Notes: a model not told the origin generated them from the letters alone. A DNA stretch of 64,000 nucleotides from Pseudomonas fluorescens (GCF_001307155.1 NZ_CP012830.1:930001-994000); one strand, 5' to 3'. Counted from the first letter of the stretch, positions 1-9,211 are shown. Made by a program: numbers and translations.

Positions 1-744
1 CTCTACGGTTTCATCCGGGTTCCAGCCATCTTCGACCCAATCGGTGGCCGATACCCGAACGAACAAGGGCAACTCTTCAGGCCAGACCGCGCGTACCGCC
101 TCGGTCACTTCCAGCACCAGACGAATGCGGTTTTCGAAAGACCCGCCGTACTGATCACGGCGCTGATTGCTCAACGGCGACAGAAATTGATGCAGCAGAT
201 AGCCATGAGCCGCGTGCACTTCAACCACTTTGAAGCCTGCGGTCAGTGCACGCTTGGCCGACTCGACGAACGCCTGAATCACCTCGGCGATCTGCGCCTC
301 GGTCAGTGGTGTGGGGGGCGTGTGTTGAGGGTCGAAGGCAATCGGCGAGGGGCCGACCGGGGTCCAGCCGCCATCCGCCGGTTTGACACTGCCATGTTTG
401 CCCAGCCACGGCCGGTGGGTGCTGGCCTTGCGTCCGGCGTGGGCCAGTTGAATACCGGCAACGGCGCCTTGGGCGGTGATAAAGCGGGTGATGCGTTGCA
501 GTGGTTCGATCTGTTCATCGTTCCACAGGCCCAGGTCCTGAGCGGTGATCCGACCCTCGGCGGTGACTGCCGTGGCTTCGGTAAATATCAGGCCGGCCCC
601 ACCCACGGCACGGCTACCGAGGTGGACCAGGTGCCAGTCATTGGCCAGTCCATCGACGCTGGAGTATTGGCACATCGGCGACACCGCGATGCGGTTGAGC
701 AGGGTCAATTGGCGAAGGGTATACGGTTCAAGCAGCAGACTCAT
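1..744 (-). CDS. NADH:flavin oxidoreductase, Old Yellow Enzyme family (3' end cut by window)
   Basis: Reading leftward from ATG at 744, 248 codons stay open to the window edge, so roughly the last third of a usual 350-370 residue FMN TIM-barrel enzyme is missing. Seen: the family N-terminus with NRIA at residues 17-20 and PMCQYSS at 23-29, the GIQLAHAGRKAS block at 97-108, the substrate-binding HAAHGYLLHQF stretch at 177-187, and QYGGSFENR at 198-206. Members (YqjM/XenA class) use NAD(P)H to reduce activated alkenes or nitro compounds in the cytosol; the natural substrate is unknown. A GAGAGG ribosome-binding site lies just upstream of the ATG. It is a single gene, followed upstream by a REP-containing gap. 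Confidence 0.9.
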   Translation of the reverse strand, partial: MSLLLEPYTLRQLTLLNRIAVSPMCQYSSVDGLANDWHLVHLGSRAVGGAGLIFTEATAVTAEGRITAQDLGLWNDEQIEPLQRITRFITAQGAVAGIQLAHAGRKASTHRPWLGKHGSVKPADGGWTPVGPSPIAFDPQHTPPTPLTEAQIAEVIQAFVESAKRALTAGFKVVEVHAAHGYLLHQFLSPLSNQRRDQYGGSFENRIRLVLEVTEAVRAVWPEELPLFVRVSATDWVEDGWNPDETVE

Positions 745-1124
745 GGGGCACCTCTCAAATCAGTGGGCAGGCTCCAGGGTTCTGTTTGAATAGTCGACGA
801 GTGACAGGAAAGGATGCGGCACCCGCCCCCGCGGGTAAAAAATGGACAAAACGTCACAAGGCCAATCAAGCAGTGATTAGAGCCTAGTCGACATCGGGGG
901 ATGAGGGAGGGTTCAGAAACGAAACGCTCCAATTAGTAGAAGCCAGCACGGAACCTGTGGCGAGGGAGCTTGCTCCCGTCGGCCGGTCCGCGTTCGGGCG
1001 CAGCAGTCGTAAAACCATTCACCGACATGCGTCAGACAAAATGCATTTAGGGCCGCTCCGCGCCCCAGCGGGAGCAAGCTCCCTCGCCACAAAGGCCCCA
1101 TTGAAATTTCTGCTGGAACCGGGC
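745..1124. other. Intergenic gap holding a REP pair
   Basis: No coding sequence is supported in these 380 bases. The right half is taken up by the paired REP element at 956-1091, directly downstream of recJ. The left part must hold the promoter of the Old Yellow Enzyme gene; I could not fix a convincing -35/-10 pair. Confidence 0.6.
956..1091. repeat. REPIN (paired inverted REP), GAGGGAGCTTGCTCCC type
   Basis: The left arm begins TGTGGCGAGGGAGCTTGCTC and the right arm at 1069-1091 is its reverse complement. Between the heads sit two different tails: one starting GTCGGCCGGTCCGCG on the left and a GGGCCGCTCCGCG-type tail on the right. Such doublets are known in P. fluorescens as non-autonomous elements mobilised by RAYT transposases; no RAYT gene is in this window. 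Confidence 0.9.
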
Positions 1125-2834
1125 TCAGCGCGGTTCGATGTGGGCAATCATTAGCTGGACGGTTTCCTGGCCACGGAACTCGTTGACGTCGAGCTTGTAG
1201 GCCAGTTCGACCCAGCGAATGGTCGGGTTCGGCCAGACGTCGCGGTCGATGCCAAACGCAATACCGTCGAGCTTCACCGAACCACATTCGCTTTTCAGCA
1301 CTACCTTGAGGTGGCGTTCACCGACCACTCGCTGCTCGACCAACTGGAACACCCCGTGAAACAGCGGCTCCGGGAAGTGTTGGCCCCAAGGACCGGCATG
1401 GCGCAAGGCGCGGGCCAGTTCCAGGTGAAACTCTTCGACTGCCAGGGTGCCATCCGACAGCAAACGCCCGGTCAGGTCCTCTTCACGCATTTGCCGGCGA
1501 ACTTCAGCGTCGAAAGCTTCGGCGAACAATGGAAAGTTCGCTTCCGGTAACGTCAGGCCCGCCGCCATGGCGTGACCACCGTACTTGCTGATCAGCGTCG
1601 GATGTTGCGCCGCCACCACACTCAAGGCGTCACGAATGTGAAAGCCCTGCACGGAACGTCCCGAGCCCTTGAGCATGCCGTCGCCTGCATCGGCAAAGGC
1701 AATAGTCGGACGGAAATAGCGCTCTTTCATACGCGAAGCAAGGATTCCGATGACACCCTGGTGCCACTCGGCATCGAACAGGCACAAGCCGAACGGCATC
1801 GACTCCAGCGGCAAGTCCTTGAGCTGGGCCAACGCTTCGCGCTGCATGCCCTGCTCGATGGATTTGCGGTCCTGATTCATCCCATCGAGTTGCGCGGCCA
1901 TTTCACGGGCCAGTGCCACGTCTTCGGTCAGCAGGCACTCGATGCCCAGGCTCATGTCGTCCAGACGCCCCGCCGCGTTCAGGCGCGGGCCGAGGATGAA
2001 CCCCAGATCGGTCGAGGTGATACGCGAGTGATCACGCTTGGCCACTTCGAGAATCGCCTTGATGCCCGGCCGAGCCCGGCCGGCGCGAATCCGCTCCAGG
2101 CCCTGATGCACCAGGATCCGGTTGTTGGCATCCAGTGGCACCACGTCGGCGACGCTGCCCAGCGCCACCAGATCCAGCAATTCGCCGATGTTCGGCTGCG
2201 GCCTGCTCTCGTACCAGCCCAGGCTGCGCAAGCGTGCACGCAACGCCATCAGCACATAAAAAATCACCCCGACCCCGGCCAGCGCCTTGCTTGGGAACTC
2301 ACAACCGGGCTGGTTCGGATTGACGATGGCATCGGCCAACGGCAGCTCGTCACCGGGCAAGTGGTGATCGGTGACCAGGACCTTGAGCCCGGCCTGTTTC
2401 GCCGCCGCCACGCCCTCGACGCTGGAAATGCCGTTGTCCACGGTGATCAGCAACTGCGGCTCGCGCTGCAACGCCACCGCGACGATTTCCGGGGTCAGGC
2501 CGTAGCCGTACTCGAAGCGGTTGGGCACCAGATAATCGACGTGGGCCGCGCCCAGCAGACGCAGTCCCAACAGGCCAACGGTACTCGCAGTGGCGCCATC
2601 GGCATCGAAGTCGCCAACGATCAGAATCCGCTGACGCTGCTCCAGTGCCACCACCAGCAAGTCCACCGCCGCCTCGATACCCTTGAGCTGTTGATACGGG
2701 ATCAAGCGCGCCAGGCTCTTGTCCAGTTCCGCCTCAGACTGCACGCCCCGCGCCGCGTATAAACGGGTTAGCAGGGGTGGAATATCACCGAGGAATGGCA
2801 GGGTGTCAGGCAATAGGCGAGGTTCGATGCGCAT
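1125..2834 (-). CDS. recJ: Single-stranded-DNA-specific exonuclease RecJ
   Basis: The 569-residue protein has the usual RecJ length. DHH-phosphoesterase motifs are visible: DFDADG at residues 75-80, VDNGISS at 132-138 and TDHHLPG at 155-161, followed further on by GPRLNAAGR and a DHHA1-type GGHAMAAG block near the C-terminal half. RecJ degrades single-stranded DNA 5' to 3' and works with RecQ in the RecFOR pathway and in mismatch repair. The ATG at 2834 starts the conserved MRIEPRLLP sequence. yaeQ lies just upstream on the same strand, so the two may be co-transcribed. Nothing is unusual in the reading frame. Confidence 0.97.
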   Translation of the reverse strand: MRIEPRLLPDTLPFLGDIPPLLTRLYAARGVQSEAELDKSLARLIPYQQLKGIEAAVDLLVVALEQRQRILIVGDFDADGATASTVGLLGLRLLGAAHVDYLVPNRFEYGYGLTPEIVAVALQREPQLLITVDNGISSVEGVAAAKQAGLKVLVTDHHLPGDELPLADAIVNPNQPGCEFPSKALAGVGVIFYVLMALRARLRSLGWYESRPQPNIGELLDLVALGSVADVVPLDANNRILVHQGLERIRAGRARPGIKAILEVAKRDHSRITSTDLGFILGPRLNAAGRLDDMSLGIECLLTEDVALAREMAAQLDGMNQDRKSIEQGMQREALAQLKDLPLESMPFGLCLFDAEWHQGVIGILASRMKERYFRPTIAFADAGDGMLKGSGRSVQGFHIRDALSVVAAQHPTLISKYGGHAMAAGLTLPEANFPLFAEAFDAEVRRQMREEDLTGRLLSDGTLAVEEFHLELARALRHAGPWGQHFPEPLFHGVFQLVEQRVVGERHLKVVLKSECGSVKLDGIAFGIDRDVWPNPTIRWVELAYKLDVNEFRGQETVQLMIAHIEPR

Positions 2835-2900
2835 GAGGTGACAGGTGCTTCTCTTGAATACGTAGGATAAAACCGGATGATGCGATCCTGCAGCGAAAAA

Positions 2901-3443
2901 TCAGCCGCGCTCGCCGGCCAACCATTGCAGCTGGACTTCGTGTTGACCACGGTCGTCGGTGACGAAGATCGTCCCTTCGCTGATCATCACGTCCCACTTG
3001 ATAACGCGGGGCATGTCCTTGGCCAGGGTTTCCAGAACTTCCTGAGGCACCGCGGCAATGTTGACGTTTTTCAGGTTTTTGACTGCTGGCACCACTTTGC
3101 CTTCCCAAACGCGCAGGCTGCCGTAAGCCAACAGGCTGGTGCGTTCGGTACGACGCGAGCACCAGGTCAGGCGATCGGCATCTGGCTGGCCGACTTCGAT
3201 CCAGTGCAGAACGCGGTCATCCAGGCTCTTTTCCCACAGGGCCGGCTCGTCCACTTCCGACAGACCACGACCAAAAGACAGCTGCTCGTTGTACCAGAGG
3301 GCGTAGGCCAACAGCCGCACAGTCATGCGCTCTTCGGTTTCCGAAGGGTGGCGGGCGATGGTTTGCTTGACGCTCTCGTACACGCTGCGGTCGAGGTCGG
3401 TAAGGTTCAGTTCAAACTTGTAGGTCGTGGACGGCTGGGCCAT
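2901..3443 (-). CDS. yaeQ: YaeQ family protein
   Basis: This 180-residue protein starts MAQPSTTYKFELNLTDLDRS and has the full length of the YaeQ family (a PD-(D/E)XK-like fold). Seen: WIEVGQPDADRL near the middle, a stretch that family members share, and a C-terminal beta-rich part. I chose ATG 3443 over a TTG at 3476 because the conserved N-terminus begins there; the ribosome-binding site is weak for both. YaeQ multicopy suppresses some RfaH defects in enterobacteria, but its biochemical role is unsettled. It lies upstream of recJ on the same strand with a 66-base gap. Confidence 0.92.
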   Translation of the reverse strand: MAQPSTTYKFELNLTDLDRSVYESVKQTIARHPSETEERMTVRLLAYALWYNEQLSFGRGLSEVDEPALWEKSLDDRVLHWIEVGQPDADRLTWCSRRTERTSLLAYGSLRVWEGKVVPAVKNLKNVNIAAVPQEVLETLAKDMPRVIKWDVMISEGTIFVTDDRGQHEVQLQWLAGERG

Positions 3444-3592
3444 GAACGGGCTTCTTGATACGAGGAAAGGCGGCAAGTCTAACCGATGCCGGGGTCAATC
3501 AACGAATCATGACGGCCATCAAGCGTGGGCGATGAGCTCCGGCCTATGATAAAACGATCTACTCGCTCAGCCTTTGTCCTACAGGATTGACC

Positions 3593-4792
3593 ATGCCGCT
3601 CACCGCCAAACCCCTTGCCGGCCTGAAAATCATCGAACTCGGCACTTTGATCGCCGGCCCTTTCGCCTCGCGTATTTGTGCCGAGTTCGGCGCCGAAGTG
3701 ATCAAGATCGAATCTCCGGACGGCGGCGACCCGTTGCGCAAGTGGCGCAAACTCTACGAGGGCACTTCGCTGTGGTGGTTCGTCCAGGCGCGCAACAAGA
3801 AGTCCCTGACGCTAAACCTCAAGCACCCCGACGGCCTGGCAATCCTCAAGCAGTTGCTCGGCGAAGCCGACATCCTGATCGAAAACTTCCGCCCCGGCGT
3901 GCTGGAAAAACTCGGCCTCGGCTGGGAGGTGCTGCATGCGCTGAACCCAAAACTGGTGATGGTCCGTCTGTCCGGCTTTGGCCAAACCGGGCCGATGAAG
4001 GATCAACCGGGCTTCGGCGCAGTGGGCGAGTCCATGGGCGGCTTGCGTTATATCACCGGGTTCGAAGATCGACCGCCGGTGCGTACCGGAATCTCCATCG
4101 GTGATTCGATTGCCGCGCTCTGGGGCGTGATCGGCGCGCTGATGGCCTTGCGTCACCGTGAGGTCAACGGTGGTCAGGGGCAAGTGGTGGACGTGGCGTT
4201 GTACGAAGCGATCTTCGCCATGATGGAAAGCATGGTCCCGGAATTCGATGTATTCGGGTTTATCCGCGAGCGCACCGGCAACATCATGCCCGGCATCACG
4301 CCCTCCTCCATCCACACCAGCGCCGACGGCAAGCACGTGCAGATTGGCGCCAATGGCGATGCGATCTTCAAGCGCTTCATGCAGACCATTGGCCGCGACG
4401 ACCTGGCCAACGATCCAGCGCTTGCCAGCAACGATGGCCGCGATAGCCGTCGCGATGAACTGTATGGGGTCATTGATCGCTGGGTCAGTTCGTTGCCGCT
4501 GGATGCGGTGATCGAGCAGTTGAACCAGGCCGAAGTGCCGGCCAGCCGGATCTTCAGCGCCGAAGACATGTTCAGCGACCCGCAATTTCTTGCCCGGGAA
4601 ATGTTCCTGCAAGCCAAGCTGCCCGATGGAAAAGACTTCAAGATGCCGGGCATCGTGCCGAAACTCTCGGAAACACCGGGCGCTTGCGAATGGGTTGGCG
4701 CGCAGCTCGGTGAACATAACGTGCAGGTGTTGAGCGAGCTTGGCTATGACGTGGAACAGATCGCGCAACTGCGTGCAGATGGGGCAATCTAA
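3593..4792 (+). CDS. CaiB/BaiF family CoA-transferase (class III)
   Basis: The 399-residue protein has the usual class III CoA-transferase length. Seen: GTLIAGPFASR and AEFGAEVIKIE at the start, ENFRPGVLEKLGL near residue 100, and SIGDSIAAL around residue 170, whose aspartate is expected to form the acyl-aspartate intermediate. The family moves CoA between organic acids; the substrate cannot be read from sequence. I preferred ATG 3593 to the TTG at 3587 because AGGA at 3583-3586 is correctly spaced from it. The stop overlaps the likely start of the next gene by 14 bases, so the two are probably translationally coupled although their functions look unrelated. Confidence 0.93.
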   Translation: MPLTAKPLAGLKIIELGTLIAGPFASRICAEFGAEVIKIESPDGGDPLRKWRKLYEGTSLWWFVQARNKKSLTLNLKHPDGLAILKQLLGEADILIENFRPGVLEKLGLGWEVLHALNPKLVMVRLSGFGQTGPMKDQPGFGAVGESMGGLRYITGFEDRPPVRTGISIGDSIAALWGVIGALMALRHREVNGGQGQVVDVALYEAIFAMMESMVPEFDVFGFIRERTGNIMPGITPSSIHTSADGKHVQIGANGDAIFKRFMQTIGRDDLANDPALASNDGRDSRRDELYGVIDRWVSSLPLDAVIEQLNQAEVPASRIFSAEDMFSDPQFLAREMFLQAKLPDGKDFKMPGIVPKLSETPGACEWVGAQLGEHNVQVLSELGYDVEQIAQLRADGAI

Positions 4793-5699
4793 ACTGCAAG
4801 GGTTGTCAGCCATTCGCAGATGCGCGGCGCAGTACCTGCGTGTGCTGGGTTTCGGCACAACGCTAGCGTGCCTGCTGGCAATCCCCTCGGCCGCTCAAGC
4901 CAAGGACACGTTGATCTGGTTGCTGCGCGATCTGCCGCCGCTGACGATTGTCGAAGGGCCGCAAAAAAACCAGGGCGTGATCGACCGGTATTTACCGCAA
5001 TTGATCGCCAGCATGCCCGAGTACCAACACACAACCTTTCAGGTCAACCGCGCGCGCGGCATGCAAATGCTCCTGGAACCCAGCTTCACCTGCGACCCTT
5101 CGCTGCTCTGGAGCGCGGAACGGGCAAAACGGATCGTCTACTCCATCGCGGCCTATCGAGTCCCTGGCAACGGCATTGTGATACGCCATGCGGACCGCGA
5201 AGCGCTTGCGCCCTTCATCATCGGCAACAGCATTGATCTGGAGCGATTGCTGGCGCATCAGGACAAGAAACTGGGAGTGGTCGCCGAACGCAGTTACGGC
5301 CAGGTCGTTGACCGCCTGCTGCAACAGGCACCGAGCAACAGCCTGGCAGCCCATTACGGTAACGATGCTCTTGGCAGTCTGCTGCAAATGCAGCGCCTGG
5401 GTCGTTTGACCGCCCTGCTGGGGTACTGGTCGGAAATTCGTTATCAGGCGCAACAGCAAGGAATCTCGCCCGATGAACTGGAGTTTTTCCCGATTCGCGG
5501 CACGGACAAGTACCAGTCGACTCATATTGCTTGCTCGGATACCGAGCAGGGCCGTCAGGCCATCGCTCACATCAACAAAATATTGCGCGGATCGGGGCAG
5601 ACCAGGCTGGTCGAGTTTTACGCCCAATGGCTCGACCCGAAAATGCGCAGCGAGTACCTGGAAGATGCCAAGAGGTTTTTCCAGAATGAGACACCCTGA
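4779..5699 (+). CDS. Periplasmic solute-binding-like protein (TIGR02285-like)
   Basis: This is a 306-residue exported protein. A signal peptide is evident: basic start, hydrophobic core LGFGTTLACLLAIP, and an A-Q-A cleavage site before KDTLIWLLRD. The mature part resembles family 3 extracellular binding proteins (PPLTIVEGPQKNQGVIDRY, then a C-terminal helix), close to the group of stand-alone binding-like proteins of unknown role described as TIGR02285. No permease or ATPase lies next to it, so a transport role is unproven; it may be a sensor partner. ATG 4779 is preferred because a plausible signal peptide follows; the ribosome-binding site is poor, consistent with coupling to the preceding gene. 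Confidence 0.75.
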   Translation: MGQSKLQGLSAIRRCAAQYLRVLGFGTTLACLLAIPSAAQAKDTLIWLLRDLPPLTIVEGPQKNQGVIDRYLPQLIASMPEYQHTTFQVNRARGMQMLLEPSFTCDPSLLWSAERAKRIVYSIAAYRVPGNGIVIRHADREALAPFIIGNSIDLERLLAHQDKKLGVVAERSYGQVVDRLLQQAPSNSLAAHYGNDALGSLLQMQRLGRLTALLGYWSEIRYQAQQQGISPDELEFFPIRGTDKYQSTHIACSDTEQGRQAIAHINKILRGSGQTRLVEFYAQWLDPKMRSEYLEDAKRFFQNETP

Positions 5700-5709
5700 C
5701 CAAACGCCA

Positions 5710-5754
5710 GGCAAAAGAAACCCCGAGAAGTGGGGAGACGACTCGGGGTTAAAC
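5710..5754 (-). terminator. Rho-independent terminator (DUF3509 gene; possibly bidirectional)
   Basis: A 9-base stem (AACCCCGAG at 5719-5727 with CTCGGGGTT at 5742-5750) is followed, read on the minus strand, by TTTCTTTTG. It separates two converging genes and can serve the plus-strand gene less well, since no T-run follows on that side. Confidence 0.75.
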
Positions 5755-5866
5755 GTGGCCTACAAAGACCCGCCCAACAAGCGACAAGCACCGGAGCACA
5801 ATGCTCGCTCTTGTTGATACAGGGTCTGACTAACCTGATTGCGCGAAGGTTCCCGCAAAAAACAAA

Positions 5867-6154
5867 TCAGCTTCTGCCAGCCAGACGTTTGTCTTGCGCA
5901 ACATTGCGCAGAGCCGCAATCACGCTGGGTTCCAGCCGTCCCTCGGCGATCAAAACGTCGCGGTGCAATCCGTCGACAACATCCGTCAGCAACCGTTTAT
6001 CCGTGAACTGCGCCTGATTGAACTCACGCTCAACCACGATAGCGCCAGCGGTACTCTTCAATGTCACCAGGCATTCGCCATGGGTACCTGACGGGGTCAG
6101 TGTTACCTGATACGGGCTCAATGCCTCACCCAGCAATAGGCTGATACTTTCCAT
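5867..6154 (-). CDS. DUF3509 domain-containing protein
   Basis: A small cytosolic protein of 95 residues starting MESISLLLGEALSPYQVTL. The pattern LSPYQVTLTPSG and the C-terminal DVLIAEGRLEPSVIAALRN match the Pseudomonas-specific DUF3509 family, whose members are about 90-100 residues and of unknown function. ATG 6164-6166, four codons upstream, is an alternative start; I prefer 6154 because family members usually begin directly at the ME(S/R)I sequence. It is a single gene with its own terminator; upstream lies a 184-base gap and the end of the truncated sensor gene. Confidence 0.75.
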   Translation of the reverse strand: MESISLLLGEALSPYQVTLTPSGTHGECLVTLKSTAGAIVVEREFNQAQFTDKRLLTDVVDGLHRDVLIAEGRLEPSVIAALRNVAQDKRLAGRS

Positions 6155-6338
6155 CTCGATCACCATTCAATAGTCCGAAAACAAAGTGCCAAGGGCGTGA
6201 TAAATGACCACTGGCCCGAGAAGAAAGTTCTGAACTCGACTGACGGTATGTCGCTTTTACCCTGAGTCTTCAGAGCATGCATGGGAAAGATGACAAGAAA
6301 AAAACAGCAGGTTAACAGCGTCAGCCAGGCACATAACG

Positions 6339-7703
6339 CTACCGACCATGGGTATCGGTCCAACCGCCCACGACACCTCGCAGCAAACCTTCGGCGCTAT
6401 AGAACGGCACCGTCCACTGATAAATATCCCTTACACCACTGTTGAACGTCAGTTGGCGCTCGGTAAACCGGTTTTTCCGACTGCTGAGTTGATCCATGAT
6501 TTCCGCGTGCAGAAGCTCGGCCGTCGAGGCAGGCAAAACGTCGACCTCTGTCAGGCGTTTTCCCTGCATCTGGTCGAAGCGGGTCGACAAATGCTCTTCA
6601 TAGCTCTTGTTGCACATGATCAACCGCCCCTCCAGATCCCGTACAAACACCGGATCGGGCATGGCATCCATCAAGGCATGCTGGAACGCCAATTGATCAC
6701 CAAGCCCTTGCTCGGCTTTCAGTCGCTGCTTGATCTGCATGCTCAGCCGCTGGTTCCACAGCAGTGAAATCAGCCCGAACAGACTCGCGAAAAATACTCC
6801 CCAGCAACCCCACTGATAAAACCGCTGCCACAGCGAGGGTGGCTGACTGGGCACTACGCCGCTGAGCCACTTGGAACGAATGGCTCGCAACTCTGCCGGA
6901 GGAAAAGCCTCGAGCGCCTTGTTGAGAATGCTCAACAGCTGTGGCTGCCCTTTGCGCAGGGCGAGATGGTCGGCCTCCCACATACCTTCGATACTGGGGC
7001 CGATCGCCAGCCGGCCTGCAGGGTACAGGTGGGCGCCCGTTTCATTTTCAATGGTGACGTCGGCTTCGCCGCTTTCGACCAGGGCGCGTGCCTCGGCGTA
7101 GGTTTTCACCGAGCGCAGCTCGATCTGTGGATAGTCACGGCGGATGCCGGCCTCCAGCGCATGCCTGGCCGGTAGCGCCAGAACCTTGCCCGAAAGGTCC
7201 TCTAACGAATCGACCGAAGCAGCTCCGGCCCGCCCGACGAACACCCAGCCAGCCCCGCCAAAGGCATGGCTGAAATCCAGAAAGCCTTTGCGTTCATCGT
7301 TCACCGACAGTGTCGTGTTCATGTCTGCCTTGCCACTTTCCAGCAGTCCGAGCAGGTGTTCGGTCGAGAACGACTCTTCATGAACAAACTCCAGCCCGGT
7401 CATCCGCGAAAGACGCTGGAGAATGTCGTTGTTCAGGCCGCTCCATTGACCGTGCTCATCCTTGAACAAGTACAACGGGAACTGCACCGACGCGACGATC
7501 ACTCGCCGGTGCTCGACAATCCATTTGAGCTCGTGAGCCTCAAGCTTGAGACCGTCATGACTGTCGGCAGACCTTACGTCCAAAGCACCGAGTTGAGCCG
7601 CCAATACACAATGCCCAAGCCCCATGGCACTCAATAAAAACACCCAGCACAAAGCCGGCTTCAATCCATTAAAAAACCACATGCCCACTTCCTTCACGTC
7701 CAC
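6339..7703 (-). CDS. BvgS-like sensor: periplasmic binding domain, TM helix and PAS domain, no kinase
   Basis: The 454-residue protein begins with a hydrophobic export segment (VFLLSAMGLGHCVLAAQ), then a family 3 solute-binding domain (about residues 60-285: VASVQFPLYLFKDEHGQWSG, then ADMNTTLSVNDERKGFLDFS). A transmembrane helix follows at about 300-320 (WGVFFASLFGLISLLW), then a PAS domain from about 345 (MDAMPDPVFVRDLEGRL). The PAS ends with VVGGWTDTHGR and a stop. In BvgS/EvgS-type hybrid kinases the equivalent GGW(I/T)D is followed by a helical linker, the HisKA dimerisation helix and the ATPase domain; none is found here in any frame downstream. It is either a 3'-truncated kinase gene or a kinase-less receptor. 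Confidence 0.8.
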   Translation of the reverse strand: MDVKEVGMWFFNGLKPALCWVFLLSAMGLGHCVLAAQLGALDVRSADSHDGLKLEAHELKWIVEHRRVIVASVQFPLYLFKDEHGQWSGLNNDILQRLSRMTGLEFVHEESFSTEHLLGLLESGKADMNTTLSVNDERKGFLDFSHAFGGAGWVFVGRAGAASVDSLEDLSGKVLALPARHALEAGIRRDYPQIELRSVKTYAEARALVESGEADVTIENETGAHLYPAGRLAIGPSIEGMWEADHLALRKGQPQLLSILNKALEAFPPAELRAIRSKWLSGVVPSQPPSLWQRFYQWGCWGVFFASLFGLISLLWNQRLSMQIKQRLKAEQGLGDQLAFQHALMDAMPDPVFVRDLEGRLIMCNKSYEEHLSTRFDQMQGKRLTEVDVLPASTAELLHAEIMDQLSSRKNRFTERQLTFNSGVRDIYQWTVPFYSAEGLLRGVVGGWTDTHGR

Positions 7704-7754
7704 TCACCCATCCTTGAGGGGCGAAACGATGACAAGTGTGCCATGCAGAAATGA

Positions 7755-7780
7755 GAAAGCCCGTCAGGAGACGGGCTTCA
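7755..7780 (-). terminator. Terminator downstream of thrC
   Basis: AGCCCGT at 7758-7764 pairs with ACGGGCT at 7771-7777. Read on the minus strand the hairpin is followed by TTCTCATTTCT. It lies 24 bases beyond the thrC stop and ends the hom-thrC transcript. Confidence 0.7.
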
Positions 7781-7801
7781 AAATGTGACAGGTAAATCCT
7801 G

Positions 7802-9211
7802 TCAGAGTGGCTTACCGCGGTTGCCATGCTGACTGACAAAGGCCTGCACGGCTTTCAGGTCGTTTGGCAAAACTGTGCAGCGCTCATCTCGCTCAAACAA
7901 ATCAGAAAGATGGGCAGGCAGTTCAAGCGCTTTTCCTACGCCGGCTTTTTCGACGGCTTCAGGGAATTTGACCGGATGGGCCGTTCCCAGAATCACCATC
8001 GGAATATCCAGGCTACGACGGCACTCACGCGCAGCCTTGACGCCGATGGCGGTATGCGGATCAAGCAGCTCACCGGTTTGTTCGAAGACTTCAGCGATGG
8101 TCTCGCAGGTTTGCGCGTCATCCACGGCCAGCGAGTCGAACAGTTTGCGCGCTTCGGTCCAGCGCTCTTGCTCGACGCTGAAACCGCCACCTTGCTTGAA
8201 GGTGTCCATCAGGCCGGCAATCGCCGCACCATTGCGACCGTGCAGGTCGAACAGCAGGCGCTCGAAGTTCGACGAGACCATGATGTCCATCGATGGCGAC
8301 AGTGTCGCGTGCAGGGTTTCCTTGACGTACTGGTTGCCGCTCATGAAGCGGTGCAGGATGTCGTTGCGGTTGGTGGCGACGATCAACTGATTGATCGGCA
8401 GGCCCATGTTGCGTGCCAGGTAACCGGCGAAGATGTCGCCGAAGTTGCCGGTTGGCACCGAGAACGACACCGAGCGCGCCGGGCCGCCCAACTGCAGGGC
8501 TGCGTGGAAGTAGTAGACGATCTGGGCCATGATCCGCGCCCAGTTGATCGAGTTCACCGCCACCAGGCGCGTGCCTTTGAGGAAGCTCTGGTCGGCGAAG
8601 CTCGCCTTGACCATTTCCTGGCAGTCATCGAAGTTGCCTTCGATGGCGATGTTGTGGATGTTCTCGCCGAAGATCGTGGTCATCTGCCGACGCTGCACTT
8701 CGGACACGCGGTTGTGCGGGTGCAGGATGAAGATGTCGACGTTTTCGCAGTGCTTGCAGCCTTCGATGGCGGCCGAACCGGTATCGCCCGAAGTGGCGCC
8801 GACAATCACTACGCGCTCACCGCGTTTTTCCAGCACGTAGTCGAGCAGACGACCGAGCAATTGCAGGGCGAAGTCCTTGAACGCCAGGGTCGGGCCGTGA
8901 AACAGCTCCAGCACCCATTCGTTGCTGTTCAGCTGACGCAACGGTGCCACGGCGCTGTGAGAGAACACGCCGTACGTTTCTTCGAGGATTTTCTTGAAGT
9001 CGGCATCCGGGATGCTGCCGCTAACAAACGGGCGCATCACCCGGAAAGCCAGCTCGTGATACGGCAGGCCGGCCCAGGAAGCAATTTCCTCCTGGGTGAA
9101 ACGTGGCAGGTTTTCCGGCACGTACAGGCCGCCGTCACTGGCCAGACCGGCCAGCAGCACGTCTTCGAAATTCAGGGCCGGTGCCTGGCCGCGGGTACTG
9201 ATATAACGCAT
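7802..9211 (-). CDS. thrC: Threonine synthase
   Basis: The 469-residue protein has the length of the gamma-proteobacterial thrC subgroup. It starts MRYISTRGQAPALNFEDVLL. The PLP-binding lysine is K112 in HGPTLAFKDFALQ, and the phosphate-cup SGDTGSAAIEG lies near residue 145. It converts O-phosphohomoserine to threonine and phosphate. The ATG at 9211 is chosen because the conserved start MRYISTRG lies there, four codons inside the longer frame. hom lies 68 bases upstream on the same strand, and the pair almost certainly forms one threonine operon. Confidence 0.97.
   Translation of the reverse strand: MRYISTRGQAPALNFEDVLLAGLASDGGLYVPENLPRFTQEEIASWAGLPYHELAFRVMRPFVSGSIPDADFKKILEETYGVFSHSAVAPLRQLNSNEWVLELFHGPTLAFKDFALQLLGRLLDYVLEKRGERVVIVGATSGDTGSAAIEGCKHCENVDIFILHPHNRVSEVQRRQMTTIFGENIHNIAIEGNFDDCQEMVKASFADQSFLKGTRLVAVNSINWARIMAQIVYYFHAALQLGGPARSVSFSVPTGNFGDIFAGYLARNMGLPINQLIVATNRNDILHRFMSGNQYVKETLHATLSPSMDIMVSSNFERLLFDLHGRNGAAIAGLMDTFKQGGGFSVEQERWTEARKLFDSLAVDDAQTCETIAEVFEQTGELLDPHTAIGVKAARECRRSLDIPMVILGTAHPVKFPEAVEKAGVGKALELPAHLSDLFERDERCTVLPNDLKAVQAFVSQHGNRGKPL

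Noticed and set aside
6160..6363. Short hydrophobic frame after the truncated sensor (starts MDRYPWSVALCAWLTLLTCC)
   Set aside because: Overlaps both neighbours, has no ribosome-binding site and no similarity to the missing kinase part.
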